Positions 1-5,639 of a stretch of DNA of 6,043 bases are shown here, one piece after another; within the stretch, counting starts at the first letter, position 1, and each line of letters starts with the position of its first letter. The position numbers were made by a program, and so were the translations under genes. The DNA is from an uncultured Collinsella sp. (GTDB taxonomy: Bacteria > Actinomycetota > Coriobacteriia > Coriobacteriales > Coriobacteriaceae): assembly GCA_902489855.1 (NCBI GenBank), contig CABUBS010000128.1, positions 1-6,043 on the forward strand, given 5' to 3'. Under the pieces are notes generated by a model. The model worked only from the letters and a program-made list of their open reading frames with translations. It did no database searches and was not told the DNA's origin.

Positions 1-631
1 TCTTAAGAAAACCGTCGCCGAGGCCGGGAACGATGTAGGCGGCCTCGTTGAGATGGTCGTCGATGGCGCACGTATAAATATGTACGTCGGGGTCCTTTTC
101 GGTCAGTGACTTGAGGCCCTCGGGCGCGGCGACGATGCACAGCATGCGGATATCCTTGACACCGCGCTCGCGCAGGTAGCTGATGGCCATCTCGGCCGAA
201 CCGCCCGTGGCGAGCATGGGGTCGACGACCAGGCAGATGCGCTGGTCGATATCCTTGGGCATCTTGCAGTAATACTCGTGCGGCTCGTGGGTGACCTCGT
301 CGCGCTCCATGCCGATGTGGCCCACGCGAGCGGAGGGCACCAGGTCGAGGATACCGTCGACCATGCCAAGGCCCGCACGCAGGATGGGCACGATGGCGAG
401 TTTCTTGCCGGCAAGCTGTTTGAACGTGGCGGTAGTGATGGGGGTCTCGACCTCGACGTCTTCCATAGGCAGGTCGCGCATGGCCTCGTAGCCGTCAAAA
501 AGCGCGAGCTCGCGCACAAGCTGGCGGAACTGGTTGGTGCCGGTGTTTTTGTCGCGCAGGATCGACAGCTTGTGCTGGACGAGCGGATGATCGACAAGCG
601 TCACACGGGACGCATCGTAGGTGACGGTCAT
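1..631 (-). CDS. upp: Uracil phosphoribosyltransferase, 3' end off the window
   Basis: Cytoplasmic pyrimidine-salvage enzyme that joins uracil to PRPP to give UMP and pyrophosphate. I translated 210 residues from ATG at 631-629, preceded by GAAAGGGG (649-642) ten bases upstream. Family landmarks are in order: DHPLVQHKLSILRDKNTGT near residues 14-32, the substrate-side VPILRAGLGMVDG (81-93), the PRPP loop VVDPMLATGGSA (135-146), VAAPEG (167-172) and the uracil-binding YIVPGLGD (199-206). The family is usually 208-210 residues, so nearly the whole protein is here. Oddity: after GLGD the expected AGDRxFGT tail is absent and the frame reads GFLK up to the window edge, with no stop seen. It lies 123 bases downstream of glpK on the same strand. 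Identity is very secure; integrity of the C-terminus is not. Confidence 0.96.
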   Translation of the reverse strand, partial: MTVTYDASRVTLVDHPLVQHKLSILRDKNTGTNQFRQLVRELALFDGYEAMRDLPMEDVEVETPITTATFKQLAGKKLAIVPILRAGLGMVDGILDLVPSARVGHIGMERDEVTHEPHEYYCKMPKDIDQRICLVVDPMLATGGSAEMAISYLRERGVKDIRMLCIVAAPEGLKSLTEKDPDVHIYTCAIDDHLNEAAYIVPGLGDGFLK

Positions 632-666
632 GGGTTGATTGCCCCTTTCGTTGCAGCCGCAAAACG

Positions 667-682
667 GCCTTGCTGACAAGGC
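667..682 (-). terminator. Weak hairpin between glpK and upp
   Basis: Reading the minus strand, GCCTTG and CAAGGC form a perfect 6-bp stem with a TCAG loop, followed two bases later by TTTT (664-661). A second, imperfect hairpin (GCGGCA/TGCTGC with one G-U pair) lies just upstream. The stem is short and the T-run is only four bases, so this could be a partial terminator or attenuator separating glpK from upp, or simply chance in a GC-rich spacer. The rest of the 123-base spacer (632-754) shows no convincing promoter for upp. Confidence 0.3.
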
Positions 683-754
683 GCGCAGCAATGTTGCCGC
701 CGCACGCCATGCATAAGTTTAGCGGTTTGTTGTATCGAGCAGCCCATCGCAGCC

Positions 755-2296
755 CTACTGTGCGGTACTGAGCGAGCGCTTGACTGCATCACGCCAGCCC
801 GCAAGGTTTTGCTCGCGACGCTCGGCGGACATATGGGGAAGGAAGGTCCTAACGATCTGGGCATTTTGCTCCAGCTCTTCAAGGTCTTCCCAATAGCCGA
901 CGGCAAGACCCGCCAAGTACGCGGCACCGATTGCCGTGGTCTCCACCGTCTCGCATTGCAGCACGGGGATATCCAGCAGGTCGGCCTGGAATTGCATGAT
1001 GAACTCGTTGCGTGAGGCGCCGCCATCGACGGACAGGCGCTCAATCGAAAGTCCCACGTCCTGCTCCATGGCGCGCAGCACGTCATAACTCTGGTAGGCC
1101 ATGGACTCGCAGGCCGCACGCACAATGGTCGCGCGACTCGAGGCACCGGTCAGGCCGCACACGATACCGCGGGCACGCGGGTCCCACCAGGGAGCGCCCA
1201 GGCCAGCGAAGGCGGGGACGAAGTAGCAGCCCTCGTTGTCGTTGATCGAAGCGGCGAGTTGCGCGGACTCGCTCACACTCGAGATGATGCCCATGTTGTT
1301 GCGCAGCCAGTTCATGGTTGAGCCGGCGGCAAAGATAGAACCCTCGAGCGCATAGCTGATCTTGCCGTCCGCGGCGATACCGATCGTGGAGACCAGACCG
1401 TTCTTGGATTCGACGACCTCGTCGCCGGTGTTCATGAGCATAAAGCAACCCGTGCCATAGGTGTTTTTGGTCTGGCCGGGATGGAAGCAGCAGTGGCCGA
1501 ACAGCGACGCCTGCTGATCGCCCGCCACGCCCATGATGGGCGGCATGTTGGTCATGATGTCGCTCGCGACGCGGCCGTAGTCGCCCGAGCTCCAGCGAAC
1601 CTCGGGCATCATGGAACGTGGAACGTCAAAGAGCGCCAGCAGGTCGTCGTCCCAATCGAGCGTATGGATATTAAAGAGCGCCGTGCGGCTGGCATTGGTG
1701 TAGTCGGTGGCAAAGACCTGGCTGCCGGTAAGGTTGTAGATGAGCCAGGTGTCGATGGTGCCGAACATGAGGTCGCCCGCCGCCGCGCTCTCACGCGCAC
1801 CGTCGACGTTGTCGAGGATCCACTGCACCTTGGAAGCCGAGAAATACGGATCGAGCGTGAGTCCCGTGCGGGAGCGCACCAGCTCTTCTGCGCCCCGCTC
1901 GACCAGCTCGTCGATCAGAGGTGCGGTGCGACGGCATTGCCACACGATGGCGTTATAGATGGGTTGGCCGCTTATGCGGTCCCACACCACCGTGGTCTCG
2001 CGCTGGTTGGAGATACCGATGGCGGCGATGCGGTCAGAATGGATGCCGCTCTTAAACTGGACCTCCATCATCACGCCGATCTGGCTGGCAAGCACCTCCA
2101 TGGGGTCTTGCTCTATCCAACCGGGACGCGGGAAGCTGGTTTTGACGCTACGACGCGCCTGCGCGACGATGCAGCCGTACTCGTCGACGATGGTCGCAAG
2201 TACCGAGGTGGTGCCGCAGTCGAGCGCCATGATGTAGGAACCGCCAAAGTTAAACGAGGCATCTTCCATGCCCAGGCTGCCCAGATTCAACGACAT
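755..2296 (-). CDS. glpK: Glycerol kinase (FGGY family)
   Basis: Phosphorylates glycerol with ATP to sn-glycerol-3-phosphate in the cytoplasm, feeding glycolysis and lipid synthesis. The 513 residues align by eye along the whole length of E. coli-type GlpK (about 500). Visible landmarks: the N-terminal phosphate motif MALDCGTTS (23-31), glycerol-contacting NQRETT (97-102), YNAIVWQCRRT (114-124), DPYFS (149-153), DYTNASRT (198-205), catalytic Asp260 in GVAGDQQ, KNTYGTGCF (277-285) and VDGGAS (423-428). An N-terminal extension of about 20 residues precedes the usual start. I keep ATG 2296 because AGAAAGGTG lies just upstream and Met10 has no such site. The loop before GVAGDQQ lacks the histidine phosphorylated by HPr in many Firmicutes GlpKs and lacks the GGxxGT-like fructose-1,6-bisphosphate loop of E. 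coli, so neither control is evident. It starts 13 bases after the sua5 stop, implying one transcript. Confidence 0.97.
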   Translation of the reverse strand: MSLNLGSLGMEDASFNFGGSYIMALDCGTTSVLATIVDEYGCIVAQARRSVKTSFPRPGWIEQDPMEVLASQIGVMMEVQFKSGIHSDRIAAIGISNQRETTVVWDRISGQPIYNAIVWQCRRTAPLIDELVERGAEELVRSRTGLTLDPYFSASKVQWILDNVDGARESAAAGDLMFGTIDTWLIYNLTGSQVFATDYTNASRTALFNIHTLDWDDDLLALFDVPRSMMPEVRWSSGDYGRVASDIMTNMPPIMGVAGDQQASLFGHCCFHPGQTKNTYGTGCFMLMNTGDEVVESKNGLVSTIGIAADGKISYALEGSIFAAGSTMNWLRNNMGIISSVSESAQLAASINDNEGCYFVPAFAGLGAPWWDPRARGIVCGLTGASSRATIVRAACESMAYQSYDVLRAMEQDVGLSIERLSVDGGASRNEFIMQFQADLLDIPVLQCETVETTAIGAAYLAGLAVGYWEDLEELEQNAQIVRTFLPHMSAERREQNLAGWRDAVKRSLSTAQ

Positions 2297-2302
2297 CGCT
2301 TA

Positions 2303-2312
2303 CACCTTTCTA
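2303..2312 (-). promoter_or_regulatory. glpK ribosome-binding site overlapping the sua5 stop
   Basis: The minus strand reads TAG AAAGGTG across the sua5 stop codon (2312-2310), so the glpK Shine-Dalgarno directly abuts it and ends about seven bases before the glpK ATG. This arrangement fixes the glpK start and suggests translational coupling of the two genes. Confidence 0.6.
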
Positions 2313-3053
2313 TTGCATCGGGTCGGACAGGACCCGTTCGATCTCTGATGCGGGAAGTGCGCCTTGGCGCAGGATCTGGAGCCCGCCGTGCTGGAACGAC
2401 ACGATGGTCGAGGCGTCGCGACACGGGGTCTCACCGGCATCGACGGCCACATCGACCCCCTCCAGGATGCGCTCCTCCACCGTGACAAAACTTGCCGGCG
2501 CGGGCGCGCCATGCGTGTTGGCGCTGGTGCAGGCAAGAGGGCTGCCGCAGGCGCGGATGAGCGCTTGCACCACGGGCGAAGCCGAAGCGCGAAGTGCCAC
2601 CGTGTCGTCGGCGGCGCGCATAAAGGTCGGCACGCAGGGGGCCGCCTTGACCACGATAGTCAGGGCGCCCGGCCAGCATCGTCGGACAAGCACGCGGGCC
2701 TCTTCCGGGATATCCACGCCATAGCGGTCGAGTGCTTCGACGCCATCGACTAGCCAAGCGACGGTTTGCGTGAGTTCACGTTGCTTGAGAGTGAAGATAC
2801 GGCGGTAGCCGGTACCGAGCGCAGGGACCGCGGCGCCATTGACGGCAGCCCGCGGATCGCGCGGCCATGATGGGAATTCGCCTGTATCTTGGGGCACGGC
2901 GTCCGAGAAGGCGTTGACTGCCACGGCGACACCGTAGACCGTCTCGGTCGGGATCAGCGCCAGGCCGCCGCGGCCGAGCACCTCGGCCGCGCGCTCGACG
3001 GAAAGCCGATGCGGCTCGCGCGTTCCCTCGTATACCCGATAGACCGTCTGCAT
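2310..3053 (-). CDS. Sua5/YrdC/TsaC-family threonylcarbamoyl-AMP synthase
   Basis: Probably makes threonylcarbamoyl-adenylate from threonine, bicarbonate and ATP, the first step of t6A37 modification of ANN-decoding tRNAs in the cytoplasm. The 247 residues carry the family signature: IPTETVYGVAV (34-44), IFTLKQRE (86-93), WPGALTIVV (127-135), VALRASASP (152-160), CTSANTHGAP (175-184) and STIVSF (215-220). The four invariant residues of the family, Lys, Arg, Ser and Asn, appear as K90, R92, S177 and N179. Unusual: about 35 Pro/Gly/Ala-rich residues (roughly 47-82) separate PTETVYG from the KxR motif, where most members have about 15, and the proline normally following KxR is Glu. There is no C-terminal Sua5 domain, so the architecture is YrdC-like. 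Start ATG 3053 has AAGGGG (3070-3065) eleven bases upstream, rather long spacing. A second paralogue elsewhere in the genome might do the main job. Confidence 0.88.
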   Translation of the reverse strand: MQTVYRVYEGTREPHRLSVERAAEVLGRGGLALIPTETVYGVAVAVNAFSDAVPQDTGEFPSWPRDPRAAVNGAAVPALGTGYRRIFTLKQRELTQTVAWLVDGVEALDRYGVDIPEEARVLVRRCWPGALTIVVKAAPCVPTFMRAADDTVALRASASPVVQALIRACGSPLACTSANTHGAPAPASFVTVEERILEGVDVAVDAGETPCRDASTIVSFQHGGLQILRQGALPASEIERVLSDPMQ

Positions 3054-3200
3054 GTGTATGCCAGCCCCTTACGCTCCGGTGCAAGTTTGTTTACTGTGGG
3101 GCATTCTCGCACGAAACATTCAACCTATTTGCCCAGAGCGCATGTTGGTTTGGTGAGCGGCTCTAGTAGTCGGTGAAAGTGAGGGGGTTATTGCAGATTT
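3054..3200. other. Spacer upstream of sua5
   Basis: These 147 bases separate the XRE regulator from sua5. I see only the sua5 ribosome-binding site (AAGGGG, 3070-3065). A TTGAAT occurs around 3126-3131 on the minus strand but no matching -10 lies at a normal distance, and no terminator hairpin follows the XRE stop, so the gene may be read from the regulator's transcript. Confidence 0.4.
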
Positions 3201-3503
3201 TTAGCGAACAAGCGTAACGGTACGATCGGGAAACTCAATGCTTGCGACAAGCTTTCCGCCGAGACTTTCTGCGTACCTGCTCAGCGTGTCGAGCCTCATT
3301 GATCCCAGCTCCCCGCGCTCGAGCTCCGATATGCGTTTTTGAGAAACACCCATCGACTGGGCCACCGAGGCCTGCGTCAGATCCTTTAGTTTGCGAATTT
3401 GAGCGAGCTTATAGGCTTCGATACGTTCACGAGTTTTCTCCTGCTCGGCGGCAATAGATTCACGCGCTATCCCGCGTGATTCCATATACTCATGCAGCTC
3501 CAT
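3201..3503 (-). CDS. XRE-family HTH regulator, HigA-like antitoxin without intact toxin
   Basis: A 100-residue helix-turn-helix protein. Residues 1-30 are a charged helical lead-in (MELHEYMESRGI, then Glu/Arg-rich). Residues 31-87 form an XRE/Cro-C1 domain: YKLAQIRKLKDLTQASVAQ, the recognition region MGVSQKRISELERGEL (51-66), then LDTLSRYAESLGGKL. The tail SIEFPDRTVTLV is typical of antitoxins paired with HigB/RelE-type mRNA interferases. It likely binds its own operator and represses itself, as the family does. Start ATG 3503 is supported by a strong AAGGAGG (3520-3514) ten bases upstream. In HigB-HigA pairs the toxin is normally encoded just upstream; here that space contains only a 40-codon frame, so this is an orphan antitoxin or stand-alone regulator. 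The function name is inferred from domain type; the HTH call is firm. Confidence 0.88.
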   Translation of the reverse strand: MELHEYMESRGIARESIAAEQEKTRERIEAYKLAQIRKLKDLTQASVAQSMGVSQKRISELERGELGSMRLDTLSRYAESLGGKLVASIEFPDRTVTLVR

Positions 3504-3589
3504 CTTGATCGAGCCTCCTTACCCTGCTCATCGAGCCAAGGCTCGATGTAATCGAGCACAATGCGGTATCGATGCGGCTGATTTGACAT
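3467..3589 (-). pseudogene. 40-codon leader frame or toxin remnant upstream of the XRE gene
   Basis: A short frame begins at ATG 3589 behind AAGGAG (3601-3596, six-base spacing), reads MSNQPHRYRIVLDYIEPWLD at its start, and stops at TAG 3469-3467, overlapping the XRE gene by 37 bases in another frame. The pattern YRI...PWLDEQGKEAR loosely resembles the N-terminus of Gp49/HigB-type RelE toxins (aromatic strand, then a P-x-x-F/W-L-D helix), which would make it a truncated toxin in the expected place; those proteins run about 100-120 residues. Equally possible is a leader peptide whose translation controls the downstream gene, or no protein at all. If the TACTAT box at 3609-3604 is the -10, the transcript would begin near 3597 and lose most of this Shine-Dalgarno, weakening the case for translation. 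Confidence 0.35.
3508..3557 (-). repeat. Nested complementary repeats covering the XRE ribosome-binding site
   Basis: On the minus strand the order is GCTCGAT (3557-3551), its complement ATCGAGCC (3547-3540), GGCTCGAT (3537-3530) and GGCTCGAT again (3515-3508). The middle pair extends to a perfect 9-bp inverted repeat, CATCGAGCC/GGCTCGATG, with a 2-base centre (3529-3548). The last copy begins with the final GG of the AAGGAGG Shine-Dalgarno of the XRE gene. In RNA the single ATCGAGCC arm could pair with any of the three others, and only one of these pairings hides the ribosome-binding site. As DNA it could equally be a set of operator half-sites. Confidence 0.55.
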
Positions 3590-3598
3590 ACCTTTCTC

Positions 3599-3631
3599 CT
3601 TCTATAGTAGAAGTTTTACGGTATATTGCAA
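3599..3631 (-). promoter_or_regulatory. Candidate promoter with overlapping operator for the XRE gene
   Basis: Minus strand TTGCAA (3631-3626) and TACTAT (3609-3604) are 16 bases apart and could be -35 and -10 boxes. The -10 sits in the centre of a perfect inverted repeat, CTTCTA / TAGAAG with a 3-base spacer (3613-3599). A palindrome over the -10 is the usual site of autorepression by XRE antitoxins, so this is the best operator candidate. No transcription data can be read from sequence. Confidence 0.45.
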
Positions 3632-3698
3632 GAGCGGAAATAGGCTCGAAGGGTCTTTTTTGCAGAAGTGAAGCCCGAGATCAGTAGGCAACGAGGGG

Positions 3699-4145
3699 TT
3701 ATTGGACTGCGACGAACTTCTTTGGCCTGCCGGCATGGCGTTCCTGAGCGGCGTAACGCTCGATGCTGTCGATCGTAATCATCCGACGGCCGTCGACAAG
3801 CTCAACATCGAGTTTGCCGGCTTTGACCAGCGCAGTGATTCGCGGTGCGGAAACCCTGAGGTCCGCCGCCGCGTCCTTAAACGTTCGACACGCCGCTTCC
3901 CGAGCGTCCTCGTGGTCGATTTCGACTGAAAGGGCCACGACCTCGGCCGAACGCTCGTACCCAGCCGGAGCCCGACCATTGTTAAGATCGTCGGCCAAAA
4001 ACGCCATCAGCGCCTCGATGGCATGAGCTATTGCTTCTTCGCGCGTATCGCCATCGGCAAAGGCCCCGGGGACCTGCGGGAAGCTGGCACAGTAACCGTC
4101 GTCTTCTTTTATGAGAACGCAGTCATAGGTAAATCGTTGTTTCAT
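3699..4145 (-). CDS. HicB-family antitoxin-like protein with C-terminal DNA-binding segment, no hicA beside it
   Basis: 148 residues. The N-terminal half (about 5-50) has the HicB signature: FTYDCVLIKEDDGYCASFPQ, then VPGAFADGDTREEAIAHAIEAL, a partial RNase H-like fold that in HicAB pairs binds and blocks the HicA toxin. Residues 88-135 (FKDAAADLRVSAPRITALVKAGKL..., then a DGRRMITIDSIERYA tail) look like an excisionase/MerR-like helix-turn-helix, so it probably binds DNA. The end, HAGRPKKF (137-144), contains a GRP core reminiscent of an AT-hook. Start ATG 4145 follows GAGGGGG (4157-4151) with five-base spacing. HicA toxins are about 60-80 residues; neither the 97-base gap downstream nor the 80-base gap upstream could hold one, so this is an orphan. 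It lies between prmC and the XRE regulator on the same strand. HicB family membership is fairly secure; its biological role is unknown. Confidence 0.85.
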   Translation of the reverse strand: MKQRFTYDCVLIKEDDGYCASFPQVPGAFADGDTREEAIAHAIEALMAFLADDLNNGRAPAGYERSAEVVALSVEIDHEDAREAACRTFKDAAADLRVSAPRITALVKAGKLDVELVDGRRMITIDSIERYAAQERHAGRPKKFVAVQ

Positions 4146-4154
4146 TATGACCCC

Positions 4155-4178
4155 CTCGGCTACCAGCTACCAACCGAG
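4155..4178 (-). promoter_or_regulatory. 5'-leader hairpin of the hicB-like gene
   Basis: In minus-strand RNA, 4178-4155 folds as CUCGGUUG / UAGCCGAG with two G-U pairs and an 8-base loop. The last three bases of the stem overlap the start of the GAGGGGG Shine-Dalgarno. It may tune translation of the hicB-like gene; it is modest in strength and could be fortuitous. Confidence 0.3.
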
Positions 4179-4179
4179 A

Positions 4180-4203
4180 TAATTATAAATTGCTTTATAA
4201 TTA
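4180..4203. promoter_or_regulatory. AT-rich perfect inverted repeat upstream of the hicB-like gene, candidate operator
   Basis: TAATTATAAA and TTTATAATTA form a perfect 10-bp inverted repeat around a 4-base centre, inside the most AT-rich stretch of the window (4180-4226). A TATAAT hexamer lies within the distal arm on the minus strand, suitable as a -10, although I find no good -35 at 16-18 bases. Autoregulated HicB proteins with a DNA-binding domain bind palindromes over their own promoter, so this is a plausible site. No G/C content in the stem makes a terminator unlikely. Confidence 0.5.
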
Positions 4204-4225
4204 GAAATGAATCAGTTAATAAATA

Positions 4226-5500
4226 TTACTGACGCTGTTTGGGCTCGATGACGATGGCTCGGACGATGCGGGGACGATCGGTGAGGTCGCGGACGATGCG
4301 CACATCCGACAGGCCCGCTTGGCGGCAGAGCTCGGCGGCGGCGTCGAGAGCGCCCTCGTAGAGCTCGCAGGCAAAGAGGCCACCGGCGCGCAACATGTAG
4401 GGCGCCGCGTTGAGCAAGCGGCGGAAGATGTCGAGGCCGTCGGCACCGCCTTCGAGCGCCAGGTCGGGCTCAAAATCCTTGACCTCGTGCGGCAGCGAGC
4501 GCATGACGTCGGTGGGAATGTACGGAGGGTTGGAGACGAGGACGTCGAAGGTGCCCCACTCTTCGCGGGGAATCGAGCTTACCAGGTTGGTGAGGCTGAA
4601 TGCGACCTCGTCTGCCGTGAGACCTAGGGCGTCGCGGTTTTTGGTTGCCAGGTCGATGGCGCGCGGCTCGATATCGGTAGCGGTGCAGGTGACGTGGCCG
4701 CGGCGCTCCCAGGCAAGCGAGAGCGAGATACAGCCCGTGCCGCAGCCGACCTCGAGGACGCGGGCGACGCGGGGCTCGGCGGGAGCGGGCTCGGTGGCCT
4801 CGGCGGCGTTCTGCGCGGAGGTCGTCTCCTGGTCGTCGCCTTCGATGGCAATGCCGTATTCGTCGAGCTCGGGCTCGGGGGCTTCCATGGCCTCGGCTTC
4901 TGCTGCTTCGCTTTCTGCTGCCCGCGCGGCGGCTTCCTCGGCCTCGCGATCGGCCAGCTCCTCGGCATAGGCGCGGCTGCCAAGTACGTCGCTGCCCAGC
5001 GCCGCCTCGTCGGCAGCCGTGAGGTTGGCGGCACGGCGCTCGGCAGTCGCGCGTTCATCGGCCAGTGCTGCCTCGGCCTTGCGGGCCTGCTCGACTTCAT
5101 CGTTCCAGGGCAACTCCACGCGCTGACGGGCGGCGGCCTCGGGGCTCAGCACCTCGGCATCCAGATAGTTCAGAACTTCCTCGACGAGCATCTCGGTCTC
5201 GGGGCGCGGGATGAGCACGCCGGGGGCGCACGCTACGTCGATCATGCGGAACTGCGTGCTACCCGTGATGTACTGCAGCGGTTCGCCCTTGGCGCGGCGG
5301 ACGACAGCCGCATGCATGGTCTCGAGCTGGGCCGCGTCGAGCGTCTCGTCCATGCGCATATACAAGTCGATGCGCGCCAGGCCCGTAGCCGCGCACAGCA
5401 GCCACTCGGCAGAAAGACGGGGATGCTCCTCGCCGCGCTCGGCCAGGTACTCCTTGGTCCACTCGAGACAACGCTTGATGGTCCAGATCTCGTTTGCCAT
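4226..5500 (-). CDS. prmC: Peptide chain release factor N5-glutamine methyltransferase with large internal insertion
   Basis: SAM-dependent enzyme that methylates the glutamine of the GGQ motif in release factors RF1 and RF2, raising termination efficiency; cytoplasmic. The 424 residues compare with about 280 for the family. Order: N-terminal helical release-factor-binding domain (1-105) with RLSAEWLL, RRAKGEPLQYITG (68-80) and LIPRPETE (96-103); insertion (about 114-245); methyltransferase domain with SAM motif VLEVGCGTGCISLSLA (248-263), acidic TDIEPRA (275-281), catalytic SNPPYIP (323-329) and GGADGLDIFRRLL (351-363). The insertion is Ala/Glu/Arg-rich, probably coiled coil or disordered, ending in an acidic Pro-containing linker; the frame is intact throughout. 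ATG 5500 follows GGGAGG with close spacing. Release-factor gene prfA, the usual upstream partner, is not in the window: a 0.5 kb gap and a terminator lie there. Identity is secure from NPPY and PRPETE. Confidence 0.95.
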   Translation of the reverse strand: MANEIWTIKRCLEWTKEYLAERGEEHPRLSAEWLLCAATGLARIDLYMRMDETLDAAQLETMHAAVVRRAKGEPLQYITGSTQFRMIDVACAPGVLIPRPETEMLVEEVLNYLDAEVLSPEAAARQRVELPWNDEVEQARKAEAALADERATAERRAANLTAADEAALGSDVLGSRAYAEELADREAEEAAARAAESEAAEAEAMEAPEPELDEYGIAIEGDDQETTSAQNAAEATEPAPAEPRVARVLEVGCGTGCISLSLAWERRGHVTCTATDIEPRAIDLATKNRDALGLTADEVAFSLTNLVSSIPREEWGTFDVLVSNPPYIPTDVMRSLPHEVKDFEPDLALEGGADGLDIFRRLLNAAPYMLRAGGLFACELYEGALDAAAELCRQAGLSDVRIVRDLTDRPRIVRAIVIEPKQRQ

Positions 5501-5548
5501 GGGGTCCTCCCCTCTTGAGCGCCGGGCGGCGCGTGAATGTCGGAGCAG

Positions 5549-5554
5549 ATTGTA
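5549..5554 (-). promoter_or_regulatory. Candidate -10 box of the prmC promoter
   Basis: The minus strand reads TACAAT, one mismatch from the consensus, and would place a transcription start near 5542, about 40 bases before the prmC ATG. Upstream spacing offers only a poor -35 (CCTTAC at 17 bases), so the call rests mainly on the -10 and on position. Confidence 0.35.
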
Positions 5555-5639
5555 CGCGAGGGTGACACGCGGTAAGGGACGATTGGAAGCGATTATCGAG
5601 AATCAGCCCAGATTTTTGCTCGCGGCGCAATCGAAGTGC

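Noticed and set aside
628..1146. 172-codon minus-strand frame over the end of glpK and the spacer
   Set aside because: Out-of-frame shadow of glpK with Pro/Ser/Arg-rich translation and no family resemblance.
1481..2485. 334-codon plus-strand open frame opposite glpK and the end of sua5
   Set aside because: It is antisense to two clearly recognised genes, is rich in Arg/His/Gly as expected of GC-rich shadow frames, and has no recognisable domain.
3508..3557. Short repeats as a CRISPR array
   Set aside because: Units are only 7-8 bases, in mixed orientation, with irregular spacing and no cas genes nearby.
3640..3662. T-run on the plus strand (GGGTCTTTTTTG) as a terminator
   Set aside because: No stable hairpin precedes it on the plus strand and no plus-strand gene needs terminating; the best minus-strand fold needs a two-base bulge.
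4694..5518. 274-codon plus-strand open frame opposite prmC
   Set aside because: It mirrors the repetitive Ala/Glu codons of the PrmC insertion as Gly/Leu/Ala-rich sequence; no domain and no ribosome-binding site, whereas PrmC motifs are unambiguous.
5259..5630. 123-codon minus-strand frame overlapping the prmC start
   Set aside because: Runs out of frame into prmC, and its Arg/Ala-rich translation inside prmC is a shadow. Its first part shares the frame of the start-less frame upstream, but a TGA separates them.
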